Program-made: the position numbers and the translations under genes
The notes under the pieces: model-generated
Told to the model about the DNA's origin: nothing
Database searches by the model: none
Seen by the model: the letters and a program-made list of their open reading frames with translations, nothing else
DNA from: Athalassotoga sp964433875
GTDB taxonomy: Bacteria; Thermotogota; Thermotogae; Mesoaciditogales; Mesoaciditogaceae
Assembly: GCA_964433875.1 (NCBI GenBank)
Contig: CAYSSO010000038.1
Span: 1 to 13,118 of the forward strand
Direction of reading: 5' to 3'
Length of the DNA stretch: 13,118 bases
Shown: in pieces, positions 1 to 4,773 of the stretch
How the letters are laid out: each line of letters begins with the position of its first letter
Position numbering within the stretch: position 1 is the stretch's first letter

Positions 1-143
1 GCGCTTCCTTTACGGATATCTCTCCTGCCGATATGCAACCGCCGCCGGCGCATATATGAATTGTATGCGCTTTTGGACTTTTTCCCTTTATCTGCTCGGA
101 AATCTTCTTTAGAAGTTCTTCATTTAACTTCGTGATATCCCAT
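1..143 (-). CDS. NuoF/HydB-like NADH-binding subunit, N-terminus (partial, start unclear)
   Basis: Read on the minus strand from about 139 to the left edge, one open frame gives a short charged helix and then the segment IHICAGGGCISAG. This is the C-x4-C half of the thioredoxin-like [2Fe-2S] domain that opens NuoF-type subunits of NADH dehydrogenases and of electron-bifurcating (HydB) hydrogenases. The rest, which would hold the FMN/NADH fold, lies outside the window. The start is odd. The frame is closed upstream by TAA and has no ATG, GTG or TTG before the conserved part. The ATG at 143..141 is one base out of frame and reaches TGA after seven codons. Removing one G from the run ATGGGAT would give an in-frame start (M-D-I-T-K-L). 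So there is either a homopolymer sequencing error, a true frameshift or a non-standard start. The family call is fairly good; the subtype (NADH dehydrogenase, hydrogenase or ferredoxin-NADP oxidoreductase) cannot be fixed from 46 codons. Confidence 0.6.
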
Positions 144-152
144 CCCTTCGGT

Positions 153-179
153 TATAATATTAAAAACACTTATATTATA
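153..179. repeat. AT-rich inverted repeat over the NuoF-like promoter
   Basis: TATAATAT at 153-160 and ATATTATA at 172-179 are perfect inverted arms separated by 11 nt. The right arm carries the minus-strand -10. It could be a regulator site or two opposed -10-like boxes; AT-rich DNA makes such symmetry cheap, so confidence is low. Confidence 0.3.
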
Positions 180-203
180 CCCGAGTGACTGAAGATGCGC
201 CAA
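174..203 (-). promoter_or_regulatory. Promoter of the NuoF-like gene
   Basis: The minus strand has TTGGCG at 203..198, an 18-bp spacer and a perfect TATAAT at 179..174. This would start transcription near 167, about 25 nt before the presumed start of the NuoF-like gene. The -10 lies in one arm of the inverted repeat at 153-179. Confidence 0.55.
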
Positions 204-233
204 GAGTGGTGTGTAAAGCAATGAAAGAAAATC

Positions 234-262
234 TGTACATTTTATCATATATGTGATATAAT
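234..262 (+). promoter_or_regulatory. Promoter of the methyltransferase operon (extended -10)
   Basis: TGTACA at 234-239 (4 of 6 to the -35 consensus), a 17-bp spacer and TATAAT at 257-262. The -10 is preceded by TG-A (254-256), making an extended -10. Transcription would start near 269, giving a 5' leader of about 20 nt with AAGGAGGT at 275-282 ahead of the ATG at 289. Confidence 0.75.
243..258. promoter_or_regulatory. Near-perfect palindrome in the promoter spacer, candidate operator
   Basis: The 16 bp TATCATATATGTGATA are symmetric except for one base pair (248/253). The site fills the stretch between the -35 and -10 of the methyltransferase operon and touches the -10, a classic position for a repressor. 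No regulator gene is nearby, so the identity of any binding protein is unknown. Confidence 0.35.
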
Positions 263-288
263 CATTTAAGATAAAAGGAGGTTTTAGA

Positions 289-840
289 ATGGATCATATG
301 AATCGTGAACATTTTATGCGCCATCAAAACATAAACAGCGATTTGAGGCATTCGATGGGTTCTGAGGTTATAAAAGCGCTCAATCTTGGTCCGTCTGACG
401 TTGTATTTGACGTCGGATCGGGAGATGGCTTTTATTCGATGAATTTCGCAAATCTTTCCGCGAAGGTTTATTCCATAGATGCCTATGGAGATAATTTTCA
501 AAACCCCAATTACTCCAATTCGAAGATAGAAAAGATAGCCAAAAATGTCTGCGAGTGGATAAAAACCAATGACTTTTCGAATGCTTCCCACGTTTTCTTC
601 TCCAATTCTTTTCACGATATAGAGTGTCAGGACGAAATTTTAAAGGTTTTATCGAAGAGTTTGAAAAAGGGTGCTAACCTCGACATGGTTGAGTTCAAAT
701 TAGAGACTGATTTTGGTCCACCAAAGCATTTTAGATTTTCAAGAGAAATGTTGAAATCTAAAATCGAACCTTACGGATTTAAAGAAGTCAATTACATTGA
801 ATTCGAATATCATTATTTTATTTCTTTTGAAAAGATATGA
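289..840 (+). CDS. Class I SAM-dependent methyltransferase
   Basis: A 183-residue protein with the SAM-binding glycine loop (motif I, DVGSGDGFY, residues 41-49). At the end of the second strand comes an acidic residue (D64 in YSIDAYG) expected to hold the ribose. A motif IV-like segment, NSFHDI (106-111), and a C-terminal beta-hairpin region follow. The size is that of a minimal methyltransferase with little room for a substrate domain, so the substrate cannot be predicted. It is soluble, with no signal peptide. The ATG at 289 has AAGGAGGT 6 nt upstream; a second ATG at 298 is possible but worse placed. It is the first gene of a three-gene operon: the next ATG lies 3 nt after its stop. Within the family this is the general type-11/25 group of small-molecule or unassigned methyltransferases; rRNA, tRNA or metalloid methylation are all possible. 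Confidence 0.85.
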   Translation: MDHMNREHFMRHQNINSDLRHSMGSEVIKALNLGPSDVVFDVGSGDGFYSMNFANLSAKVYSIDAYGDNFQNPNYSNSKIEKIAKNVCEWIKTNDFSNASHVFFSNSFHDIECQDEILKVLSKSLKKGANLDMVEFKLETDFGPPKHFRFSREMLKSKIEPYGFKEVNYIEFEYHYFISFEKI

Positions 841-843
841 ATC

Positions 844-1737
844 ATGTATCTCGCCAAAAGAGAAGTAGAATATTCCGTTCGTCCAGAAGGGAAGATCGAC
901 GTAATTGAATTCAAAAGCCCTGTCCCTTCTGGCATAGAAAAGGTAGACAGGGCGAAAGCCTTACTTTTTAAATTAGATGATTCAAAAAAAAGCATTGTCT
1001 TTATCCATGGAACCGGACAAAGGAATTTCGATCATCTCAAATATTATCCTTTGATTTTTTCAAAGTCAGGATATGCGACTTTGATGCCTGTGCTTCCATA
1101 CCATTTCGAAAGAACGCCGGAAGGTCAGAAGAGTGGTTTGTCTTTTATAAAAGGCACCGACAAACAACTTGCAAAAAGGTTCGATCAAGCCGTTACCGAG
1201 ATATTGACATGGATAGATTATCTCGAAAGATCTGGTTTTAGAGAGATAAATATAATGGGTTTTAGTTTTGGGGGCATGATCGCGACTATTTCTATGGCTA
1301 TAGACAGAAGGATAAGAAAGGGATCTTTTGTTGTTACCGGCGGAAATTACGAGTACATCACATGGCATAGCATTGCGACTAAAGTCTTGAGGGTAAATTA
1401 CGAAGAGAACAAACTTTGTACCCCGATTGTTTGTAATATAAAGCATCACATTTTTGAAAGGATGGCAAAAGAATTTAACAATTTAAAGGACCTTGAAAAG
1501 ATGCATCCTTGTTTTACATACGATCCATCGATCTTTGCAAAATTCATAAAACCAGAGAATGCGATTTTCTTTGAAGCCTTATTCGATCTTTTCATACCAA
1601 AAAAATCTTCAAGAGATCTCTGGGAGAGAATGGGAAGGCCGCGCAAATACGAATTGATCTCGGGCCATCTCACTTCTCACCTTTTGTTCAAGCGTTATAT
1701 AGCGAATAAAACTTTAAGATTTTTTAAGGAGGAATGA
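844..1737 (+). CDS. Alpha/beta-hydrolase family protein
   Basis: A 297-residue protein with the marks of an alpha/beta hydrolase: an oxyanion-hole segment HGTG (55-58) after a hydrophobic strand, the nucleophile elbow G-F-S-F-G-G with Ser141, a likely acid Asp248 in LFDLFIP, and His275 in the C-terminal SGHLTS. The order Ser-Asp-His and the spacing fit a complete catalytic triad. The substrate is unknown; esterase, thioesterase or acyl-peptide hydrolase activity are possible. It lacks a signal peptide, so it should act in the cytoplasm. It starts 3 nt after the methyltransferase stop, and no strong Shine-Dalgarno is seen (AAAAGATATGA precedes it), which suggests translational coupling to the upstream gene. 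Its stop lies next to the ribosome binding site of the following NifX-like gene. A methyltransferase followed by a hydrolase could form a small-molecule modification pair, but nothing in the sequence proves this. Confidence 0.8.
   Translation: MYLAKREVEYSVRPEGKIDVIEFKSPVPSGIEKVDRAKALLFKLDDSKKSIVFIHGTGQRNFDHLKYYPLIFSKSGYATLMPVLPYHFERTPEGQKSGLSFIKGTDKQLAKRFDQAVTEILTWIDYLERSGFREINIMGFSFGGMIATISMAIDRRIRKGSFVVTGGNYEYITWHSIATKVLRVNYEENKLCTPIVCNIKHHIFERMAKEFNNLKDLEKMHPCFTYDPSIFAKFIKPENAIFFEALFDLFIPKKSSRDLWERMGRPRKYELISGHLTSHLLFKRYIANKTLRFFKEE
1726..1732 (+). promoter_or_regulatory. Ribosome binding site that decides the NifX-like start
   Basis: AAGGAGG sits 7 nt upstream of ATG 1740 and 1 nt upstream of ATG 1734. 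It lies inside the last codons of the hydrolase gene. It selects 1740 as the true start. Confidence 0.7.
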
Positions 1738-1739
1738 AA

Positions 1740-2099
1740 ATGTTAATAGTGGTACCGGTTATGGGAGATGAAGGAATGGAAACAGAAATATCTGGTCATT
1801 TCGGTCATGCACCATTCTTTGCCTTCATTGAATTGGAAAATGGAAAGATCGAATCTGTCGAGTTCAAAAGGAACCCTTTCGAAGGGCATCATGCTCAGGG
1901 CAATGTACCATCATTTTTGATTAAAAACAAAGTTAACGTGTTGATTGCTGGAAGCCTCGGCCAAAGGGCTTACGATATTTTGACAGAAAATGGCATAAAA
2001 ATTTATCCCTATGCCACGGGAACTCTGAAAGATGCAATCGATGCTTATATTTCGGACAAACTCAATTCACAGTACAAAGGAGATATCATGAAAGAGTAA
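1740..2099 (+). CDS. NifX/NifB-C-terminal (dinitrogenase FeMo-cofactor) family protein
   Basis: A 119-residue protein of the FeMo-co-binding family (NifX, NafY and NifB C-terminus fold). It is close in pattern to the stand-alone Thermotoga proteins such as TM1816. Visible family features are the N-terminal strand LIVVPV, the segment SGHFGHAPFFAFIELENGKIE, the HH-containing loop (EGHHAQGNVPSFL), the glycine-turn AGSLGQRAYDIL and the C-terminal ATGTLKDAIDAYI. The His-rich tail of TM1816 is absent. In non-nitrogen-fixing anaerobes these proteins have no settled role; metal or Fe-S cluster handling is inferred. The start was chosen at ATG 1740. AAGGAGG at 1726-1732 is 7 nt before it, whereas the ATG at 1734 is only 1 nt from that site, too close for initiation. 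The 1734 ATG also overlaps the TGA of the upstream gene. It is the last gene of the operon, followed at once by a terminator. Confidence 0.88.
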   Translation: MLIVVPVMGDEGMETEISGHFGHAPFFAFIELENGKIESVEFKRNPFEGHHAQGNVPSFLIKNKVNVLIAGSLGQRAYDILTENGIKIYPYATGTLKDAIDAYISDKLNSQYKGDIMKE

Positions 2100-2118
2100 A
2101 GCCGGCTTTTGCCGGCTT
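2099..2118. terminator. Terminator hairpin between convergent genes
   Basis: AAGCCGGC (2099-2106), the loop TTTT, then GCCGGCTT (2111-2118) form a perfect 8-bp stem that starts on the last base of the NifX-like stop codon. It also stands just past the stop of the convergent acidic-protein gene (2122), so it can serve both strands. The T tracts on either side are short. Confidence 0.7.
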
Positions 2119-2121
2119 CGA

Positions 2122-2508
2122 TTATCTGTCTTCGTCGTCTTCTCCTTCGTCGTAATCTTCGTTATCCTCTTCTTCTTGATCTTCGTCAGAGTAAAAATCT
2201 TCATCTTCGTCTTCATCGATGTAGTCCCATATTTCGTCTTCTGAAGTAATCGTTCCTTCGTCTATCATTTGTTTGACGATTTTTGAAGCCTTTTGAAGAC
2301 GTTCTTTGTATTCCTTGAGAATGGTCTTTGCCTCTGATTCTGTCATTCCACCCCAAACAAGATCCTCGAGTACGGATTCTTCTTCTTCAATTGAATATCC
2401 GACTTCATCGTCCCAGACTATCTCAGGATTTGAATAGTCGTAGATCTCACTGTCATTGATGAGAGAAGAAACCTCGTCGATCTTTTCCTTCAATTCTCTG
2501 TCCAACAT
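2122..2508 (-). CDS. Hypothetical protein with strongly acidic C-terminal tail
   Basis: A 128-residue protein I do not recognise. Residues 1-50 are helical and acidic. Residues 51-88 (GGMTESEAKTILKEYKERL and onward) look like a helical hairpin with alternating charge. The final 39 residues hold 27 Asp/Glu and form a low-complexity tail. Three tryptophans (W32, W52, W94) lie before or at the edge of the tail. There is no signal peptide, membrane segment or cysteine. A GGAGG site lies 7 nt before the ATG (2510-2517 region), and a near-consensus promoter stands upstream, so it is a real, probably well expressed gene. Acidic tails of this kind occur in nucleic-acid mimics, chaperone-like and RNA-polymerase-associated proteins; none of these is shown here. 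It is divergent from the cold-shock gene and shares a 180-bp intergenic region with it. Confidence 0.8.
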   Translation of the reverse strand: MLDRELKEKIDEVSSLINDSEIYDYSNPEIVWDDEVGYSIEEEESVLEDLVWGGMTESEAKTILKEYKERLQKASKIVKQMIDEGTITSEDEIWDYIDEDEDEDFYSDEDQEEEDNEDYDEGEDDEDR

Positions 2509-2540
2509 GATTACCTCCAGGTTGAAATTGTCGAGAATGA

Positions 2541-2569
2541 ATTATACACCAAAATCGGAATACTTTCAA
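2541..2569 (-). promoter_or_regulatory. Promoter of the acidic-tail protein
   Basis: TTGAAA at 2569..2564, a 17-bp spacer and TATAAT at 2546..2541 on the minus strand. This is a near-consensus sigma-70 promoter. Transcription would begin near 2534, about 25 nt before the ATG at 2508. Confidence 0.75.
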
Positions 2570-2629
2570 TACGTTAGATCAAATTTGCACAATCACATAT
2601 TTGACTTGAAATTCGGTAAGATGTTCATT

Positions 2630-2657
2630 TTGATTTTGGTAAAAATTAGAATATAAT
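2630..2657 (+). promoter_or_regulatory. Promoter of the cold-shock gene
   Basis: TTGATT at 2630-2635, a 16-bp spacer and TATAAT at 2652-2657. The start would lie near 2664, leaving a leader of only about 25 nt. There is therefore no room for the long cold-responsive leader known from E. coli cspA. Confidence 0.7.
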
Positions 2658-2688
2658 AAGATGATGAATTTTTAAGGAGGCAAGAAGA

Positions 2689-2886
2689 ATGAAAGGCACT
2701 GTAAAGTGGTTTGATGCAAAGAAAGGATTTGGTTTCATAACCGCCGAAGATGGAACGGATATCTTTGTCCATTATTCGGCCATCCAGGGTGGAGGATACA
2801 AGGAATTAAAAGAAAATCAGAAAGTGACCTTTGATGTCACAGAAGGACCTAAGGGGAAACAGGCATCTAACGTTAAACTCGCTTGA
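2689..2886 (+). CDS. Cold-shock domain protein (CspA family)
   Basis: A complete 65-residue single cold-shock domain. It binds single-stranded RNA or DNA and acts as an RNA chaperone in the cytoplasm. Both RNA-binding motifs are intact: RNP1 K-G-F-G-F-I (12-17) and RNP2 D-I-F-V-H-Y-S (24-30). The starting MKGTVKWFDAKKG and the closing G-P-K-G-K-Q-A-S-N-V are typical of the family. The length is normal. The start at ATG 2689 follows AAGGAGG (2674-2680) by 8 nt. It is a single-gene transcript by appearance, with its own promoter and a hairpin 8 nt after its stop; that hairpin lies within the start region of the pilin-like gene downstream. The symbol csp could be used, but paralogues cannot be told apart. 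Confidence 0.97.
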   Translation: MKGTVKWFDAKKGFGFITAEDGTDIFVHYSAIQGGGYKELKENQKVTFDVTEGPKGKQASNVKLA

Positions 2887-2894
2887 TTTTCTGC

Positions 2895-2927
2895 AATTGC
2901 TTCGCTGGAAGATTCGACGAAGCAATT
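2895..2927 (+). terminator. Hairpin terminator after the cold-shock gene, overlapping the pilin start region
   Basis: AATTGCTTCG (2895-2904) and CGAAGCAATT (2918-2927) form a perfect 10-bp stem around a 13-nt loop, followed by TT and then C. The stem is strong, but the T tract is short (TTTT including the stem end). It begins 8 nt after the cold-shock stop. It contains the only plausible start codon of the pilin-like gene (TTG 2897), so it may also hide or control that start. Confidence 0.6.
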
Positions 2928-3331
2928 TTCGATCTGGATTTTCTCTTGTAGAACTTTTGATCGTTTTGGCGATAATAGCGGCGATAATATCCGCATTTGT
3001 TCCCATTGGCGTGATGATAATAAATCAGGCACGTGCACTTGCCGTTGCGACAAACCTTTCTGAGATAACGGTAGCCGTGATGCAATCCTTTTATTTGGAT
3101 CGTAAAATTCCTTCAAGTATAGATGAACTTTCTCCTTACTTTGGCGATCAATCGAAAATCCTCAAAGACTATGCGCTAAGCGTTTCCCAAAGTTCAACTC
3201 TTACCATTGTAAATGTGTGGTACAAAAATCACGACATCAAGGCTTCGACCGTTGAGAAGTACTCTGCATCGGTAATGGCAACGGGAAATGATCTGCCCAT
3301 GGAAAGGATCGTCCTGGTTAGAAACTGGTAA
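2897..3331 (+). CDS. Type IV pilin-like protein (prepilin leader), start uncertain
   Basis: The frame encodes a textbook class III prepilin leader. A short basic stretch (R-W-K-I-R-R-S-N-F-R-S-G) is followed by the cleavage site G14|F15, with the conserved glutamate at +5 (E19) and a hydrophobic helix (about 16-37, SLVELLIVLAIIAAIISAF). The mature part of about 130 residues would be a pseudopilin or minor pilin, processed by prepilin peptidase and built into a type IV pilus, secretion or DNA-uptake filament. The start is a problem: no ATG or GTG fits. TTG 2897 gives a 14-residue leader of normal length, but no Shine-Dalgarno precedes it and it lies in the hairpin at 2895-2927. Starts inside the cold-shock gene (TTG 2831, ATG 2834) would give a 36-residue leader and also lack a site. 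It may be coupled to the cold-shock gene, or its 5' end may have been lost. The last 14 bp overlap the convergent acetamidase gene. Confidence 0.7.
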   Translation: MLRWKIRRSNFRSGFSLVELLIVLAIIAAIISAFVPIGVMIINQARALAVATNLSEITVAVMQSFYLDRKIPSSIDELSPYFGDQSKILKDYALSVSQSSTLTIVNVWYKNHDIKASTVEKYSASVMATGNDLPMERIVLVRNW

Positions 3332-4223
3332 AGTCAAATTTGTAAGAGTTAAGAATCCAGTTTGGCATTACGAATCTTGCAGTTTTAAGAGGATCGACGA
3401 CCTGACAAATCTCTGCGTGGCCGGATATGCTCATAAGCATGACGATCTCGTGCATGTTCAACGGCAATCTTTCTTTTAGAATGCTTGCCATTTCCTCGGC
3501 AGATTGTTTTATCGCGGCATCTATAGTCTTTGCAGATGAAATAGTTGTAAAGTACTGATCGTCTGATAGAACTGGATCATTTATCTTTAAATTCTTCAAG
3601 ACCTTTACCCTGATCTTGACATTTCCTGCAACTTCTACCCCGCTTACACCTATCTCTCCGTCTCCCATGGCAGCGTGCAGATCTCCTATTCCCAAAAGCG
3701 CTCCTTTCGTGTATATTGGCAGATAAAGGATCGATCCGGTTGTTATCATTATGTTGTCCATATTCCCGCCATGCGAGCCGGGAATACCGCAACTTATCTC
3801 TCCACTTTTAGGAGCAACACCTATTACTCCTATCATTTTGTTAACAGGAATAGAAAGTTTTGAATCGAATATGATCATGTCTTTTTTTATCTGAACGATC
3901 TTCACATGGATGCCATCCATAAGATGGCCAAGAAGTCCTTCATCCTTCCCCGTCACGATAACGCCTTGATTTGTTACAGATATGTTCATTATCTCTATTT
4001 TTAAAGTGTCTCCCGCTTCGGCCTCTTCAACAAAGATGGGACCCGTCGCCGGGTTTATCTTAGACCAGTCGATCGAATCAAGTGTGTCCGAAGGATTTTG
4101 AATTTGGTTTGAAAAACAATCCATCGTCTCAACTTCTAAAATCGTTCCAGAAGAGACCTTTATAACAGGTTTGTTTTTTGAAGAAAAGTTGAAGAAATGA
4201 TTTGTACTTTTTACCTCTATCAT
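3318..4223 (-). CDS. Acetamidase/formamidase family protein
   Basis: A 301-residue member of the FmdA/AmdA family, which hydrolyses short amides such as formamide or acetamide to the acid and ammonia in the cytoplasm. Key signatures are the N-terminal E-x-x-D-C-F (31-36 region), GIPGSHGGNMDN (147-157) and GIGDLHAAMGDGE (178-190), whose His/Asp/Glu residues form the metal-dependent active site. The length matches the short bacterial form, such as Thermotoga TM0119. It starts at ATG 4223 with GGAGGC just upstream, and its ATG overlaps the TGA of the macro-domain gene (ATGA), so the two are translationally coupled. It is the last gene of the five-gene minus-strand operon and overlaps the convergent pilin-like gene by 14 bp. 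The true substrate is not known; family members include enzymes acting on other small amides. Confidence 0.92.
   Translation of the reverse strand: MIEVKSTNHFFNFSSKNKPVIKVSSGTILEVETMDCFSNQIQNPSDTLDSIDWSKINPATGPIFVEEAEAGDTLKIEIMNISVTNQGVIVTGKDEGLLGHLMDGIHVKIVQIKKDMIIFDSKLSIPVNKMIGVIGVAPKSGEISCGIPGSHGGNMDNIMITTGSILYLPIYTKGALLGIGDLHAAMGDGEIGVSGVEVAGNVKIRVKVLKNLKINDPVLSDDQYFTTISSAKTIDAAIKQSAEEMASILKERLPLNMHEIVMLMSISGHAEICQVVDPLKTARFVMPNWILNSYKFDFTSF
3322..3363. repeat. Inverted repeat across the convergent pilin/acetamidase stops
   Basis: AAACTGG (3322-3328) and CCAGTTT (3357-3363) are perfect 7-nt arms around a 28-nt loop that itself holds the palindrome CAAATTTG. It covers the end of the pilin-like gene and the last codons of the acetamidase. 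It may act as a weak terminator; no U tract longer than three follows. Confidence 0.25.
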
Positions 4224-4773
4224 TGAAAGCCTCCGATTGAATCAAAAACATTTTCAAAGATCTCAAGATCTTCTCTCGAATACAGACACATTCTAACTAA
4301 CTCTATGGACGATTTACCCAAAAAGTATCTCTTTACAACCTCGTAGAATATTCTCGCGCATCTCTCTTTGGGGAAACCGTATATGCCAGAACTCACCGCT
4401 GGAAAAGCAATGCTTTTTAAATTGAGTTCTTCGGCCTTTTTAAACGCATTTTCAAAGGCTTTTGAAAGTTTTTCATCTTCTCTCCCTTCGCCCCATACCG
4501 GACCTACTGTATGTATTACAAAATGCGCATTTAACCTTCCCGCCGAAGTTACGGCCACCTCTCCTGTCTTCANNNNNNNNNNTTTTGAATGTATTCACGT
4601 GATTCTTTGTTTATCACATCCCCTCCGGCCATCAATATTGCAAGTGCCACTCCTCCGCCGTGCGAAAGATGGGAATTGGCAGCATTGACTATCGCATCGA
4701 CTTTTTCTTTCGTTATGTCGCACTGTTTTATCTCTATAACCGTCTTTCCTATCCTTGCGCTTCTCATGATCAC
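4220..4773 (-). CDS. Macro-domain protein (ADP-ribose-binding), interrupted by N gap
   Basis: A stand-alone macro domain of about 185 residues. The first part (4773..4583) has the GDIT-like segment (QCDITKEKVDAIVNAAN), the core V-N-A-A-N-S-H-L and the glycine loop S-H-G-G-G-V-A. The second part (4572..4220) has K-T-G-E-V-A-V-T-S, H-T-V-G-P-V-W, and the phosphate loop PAVSSGIYGFP. All ADP-ribose-contact motifs are present. Family members bind ADP-ribose and hydrolyse O-acetyl-ADP-ribose or mono-ADP-ribosyl esters. The two halves are in different frames only because 10 N stand in for a gap of unknown length. The start is either GTG 4773, overlapping the upstream TGA (GTGA), or ATG 4767, 2 nt past that stop; neither has a Shine-Dalgarno, so translation is likely coupled. 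Its own stop overlaps the acetamidase ATG. Confidence 0.9.
4573..4582. other. Assembly gap (10 N)
   Basis: Ten N inside the macro-domain gene. Keeping the two halves in one frame requires a true length of 2 modulo 3 (such as 11), so 10 is a placeholder rather than a measured size. Confidence 0.95.

Noticed and set aside
262..615. Antisense open frame opposite the methyltransferase, and many similar frames opposite queA, the carboxyltransferase, GH13 and priA
   Set aside because: They lack ribosome binding sites and family features and lie wholly within well-supported genes.
1734..1739. ATG 1734 as the start of the NifX-like gene
   Set aside because: It lies 1 nt from AAGGAGG, too close to initiate; ATG 1740 has the right 7-nt spacing.
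2128..2225. CTTC/GTC-rich stretch as a DNA repeat array
   Set aside because: It is irregular and is explained by Asp/Glu codons of the acidic tail on the minus strand; there are no repeat-spacer units.
2122..2508. RNA polymerase delta subunit (RpoE), because of the acidic tail
   Set aside because: The N-terminal part does not show the delta-subunit HARE-HTH pattern, and a low-complexity tail alone is not evidence.
2658..2688. Cold-responsive leader RNA of the cold-shock gene
   Set aside because: The promoter leaves only about 25 nt of leader, too short for the known thermosensing structure.
2831..2896. Pilin-like gene starting within the cold-shock gene (TTG 2831 or ATG 2834)
   Set aside because: It would add a long charged leader unlike prepilin leaders and has no ribosome binding site; kept only as a remote alternative.
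4558..4583. Frameshift or pseudogene in the macro-domain gene
   Set aside because: The frame change is explained by the arbitrary 10-N gap; all motifs on both sides are intact.
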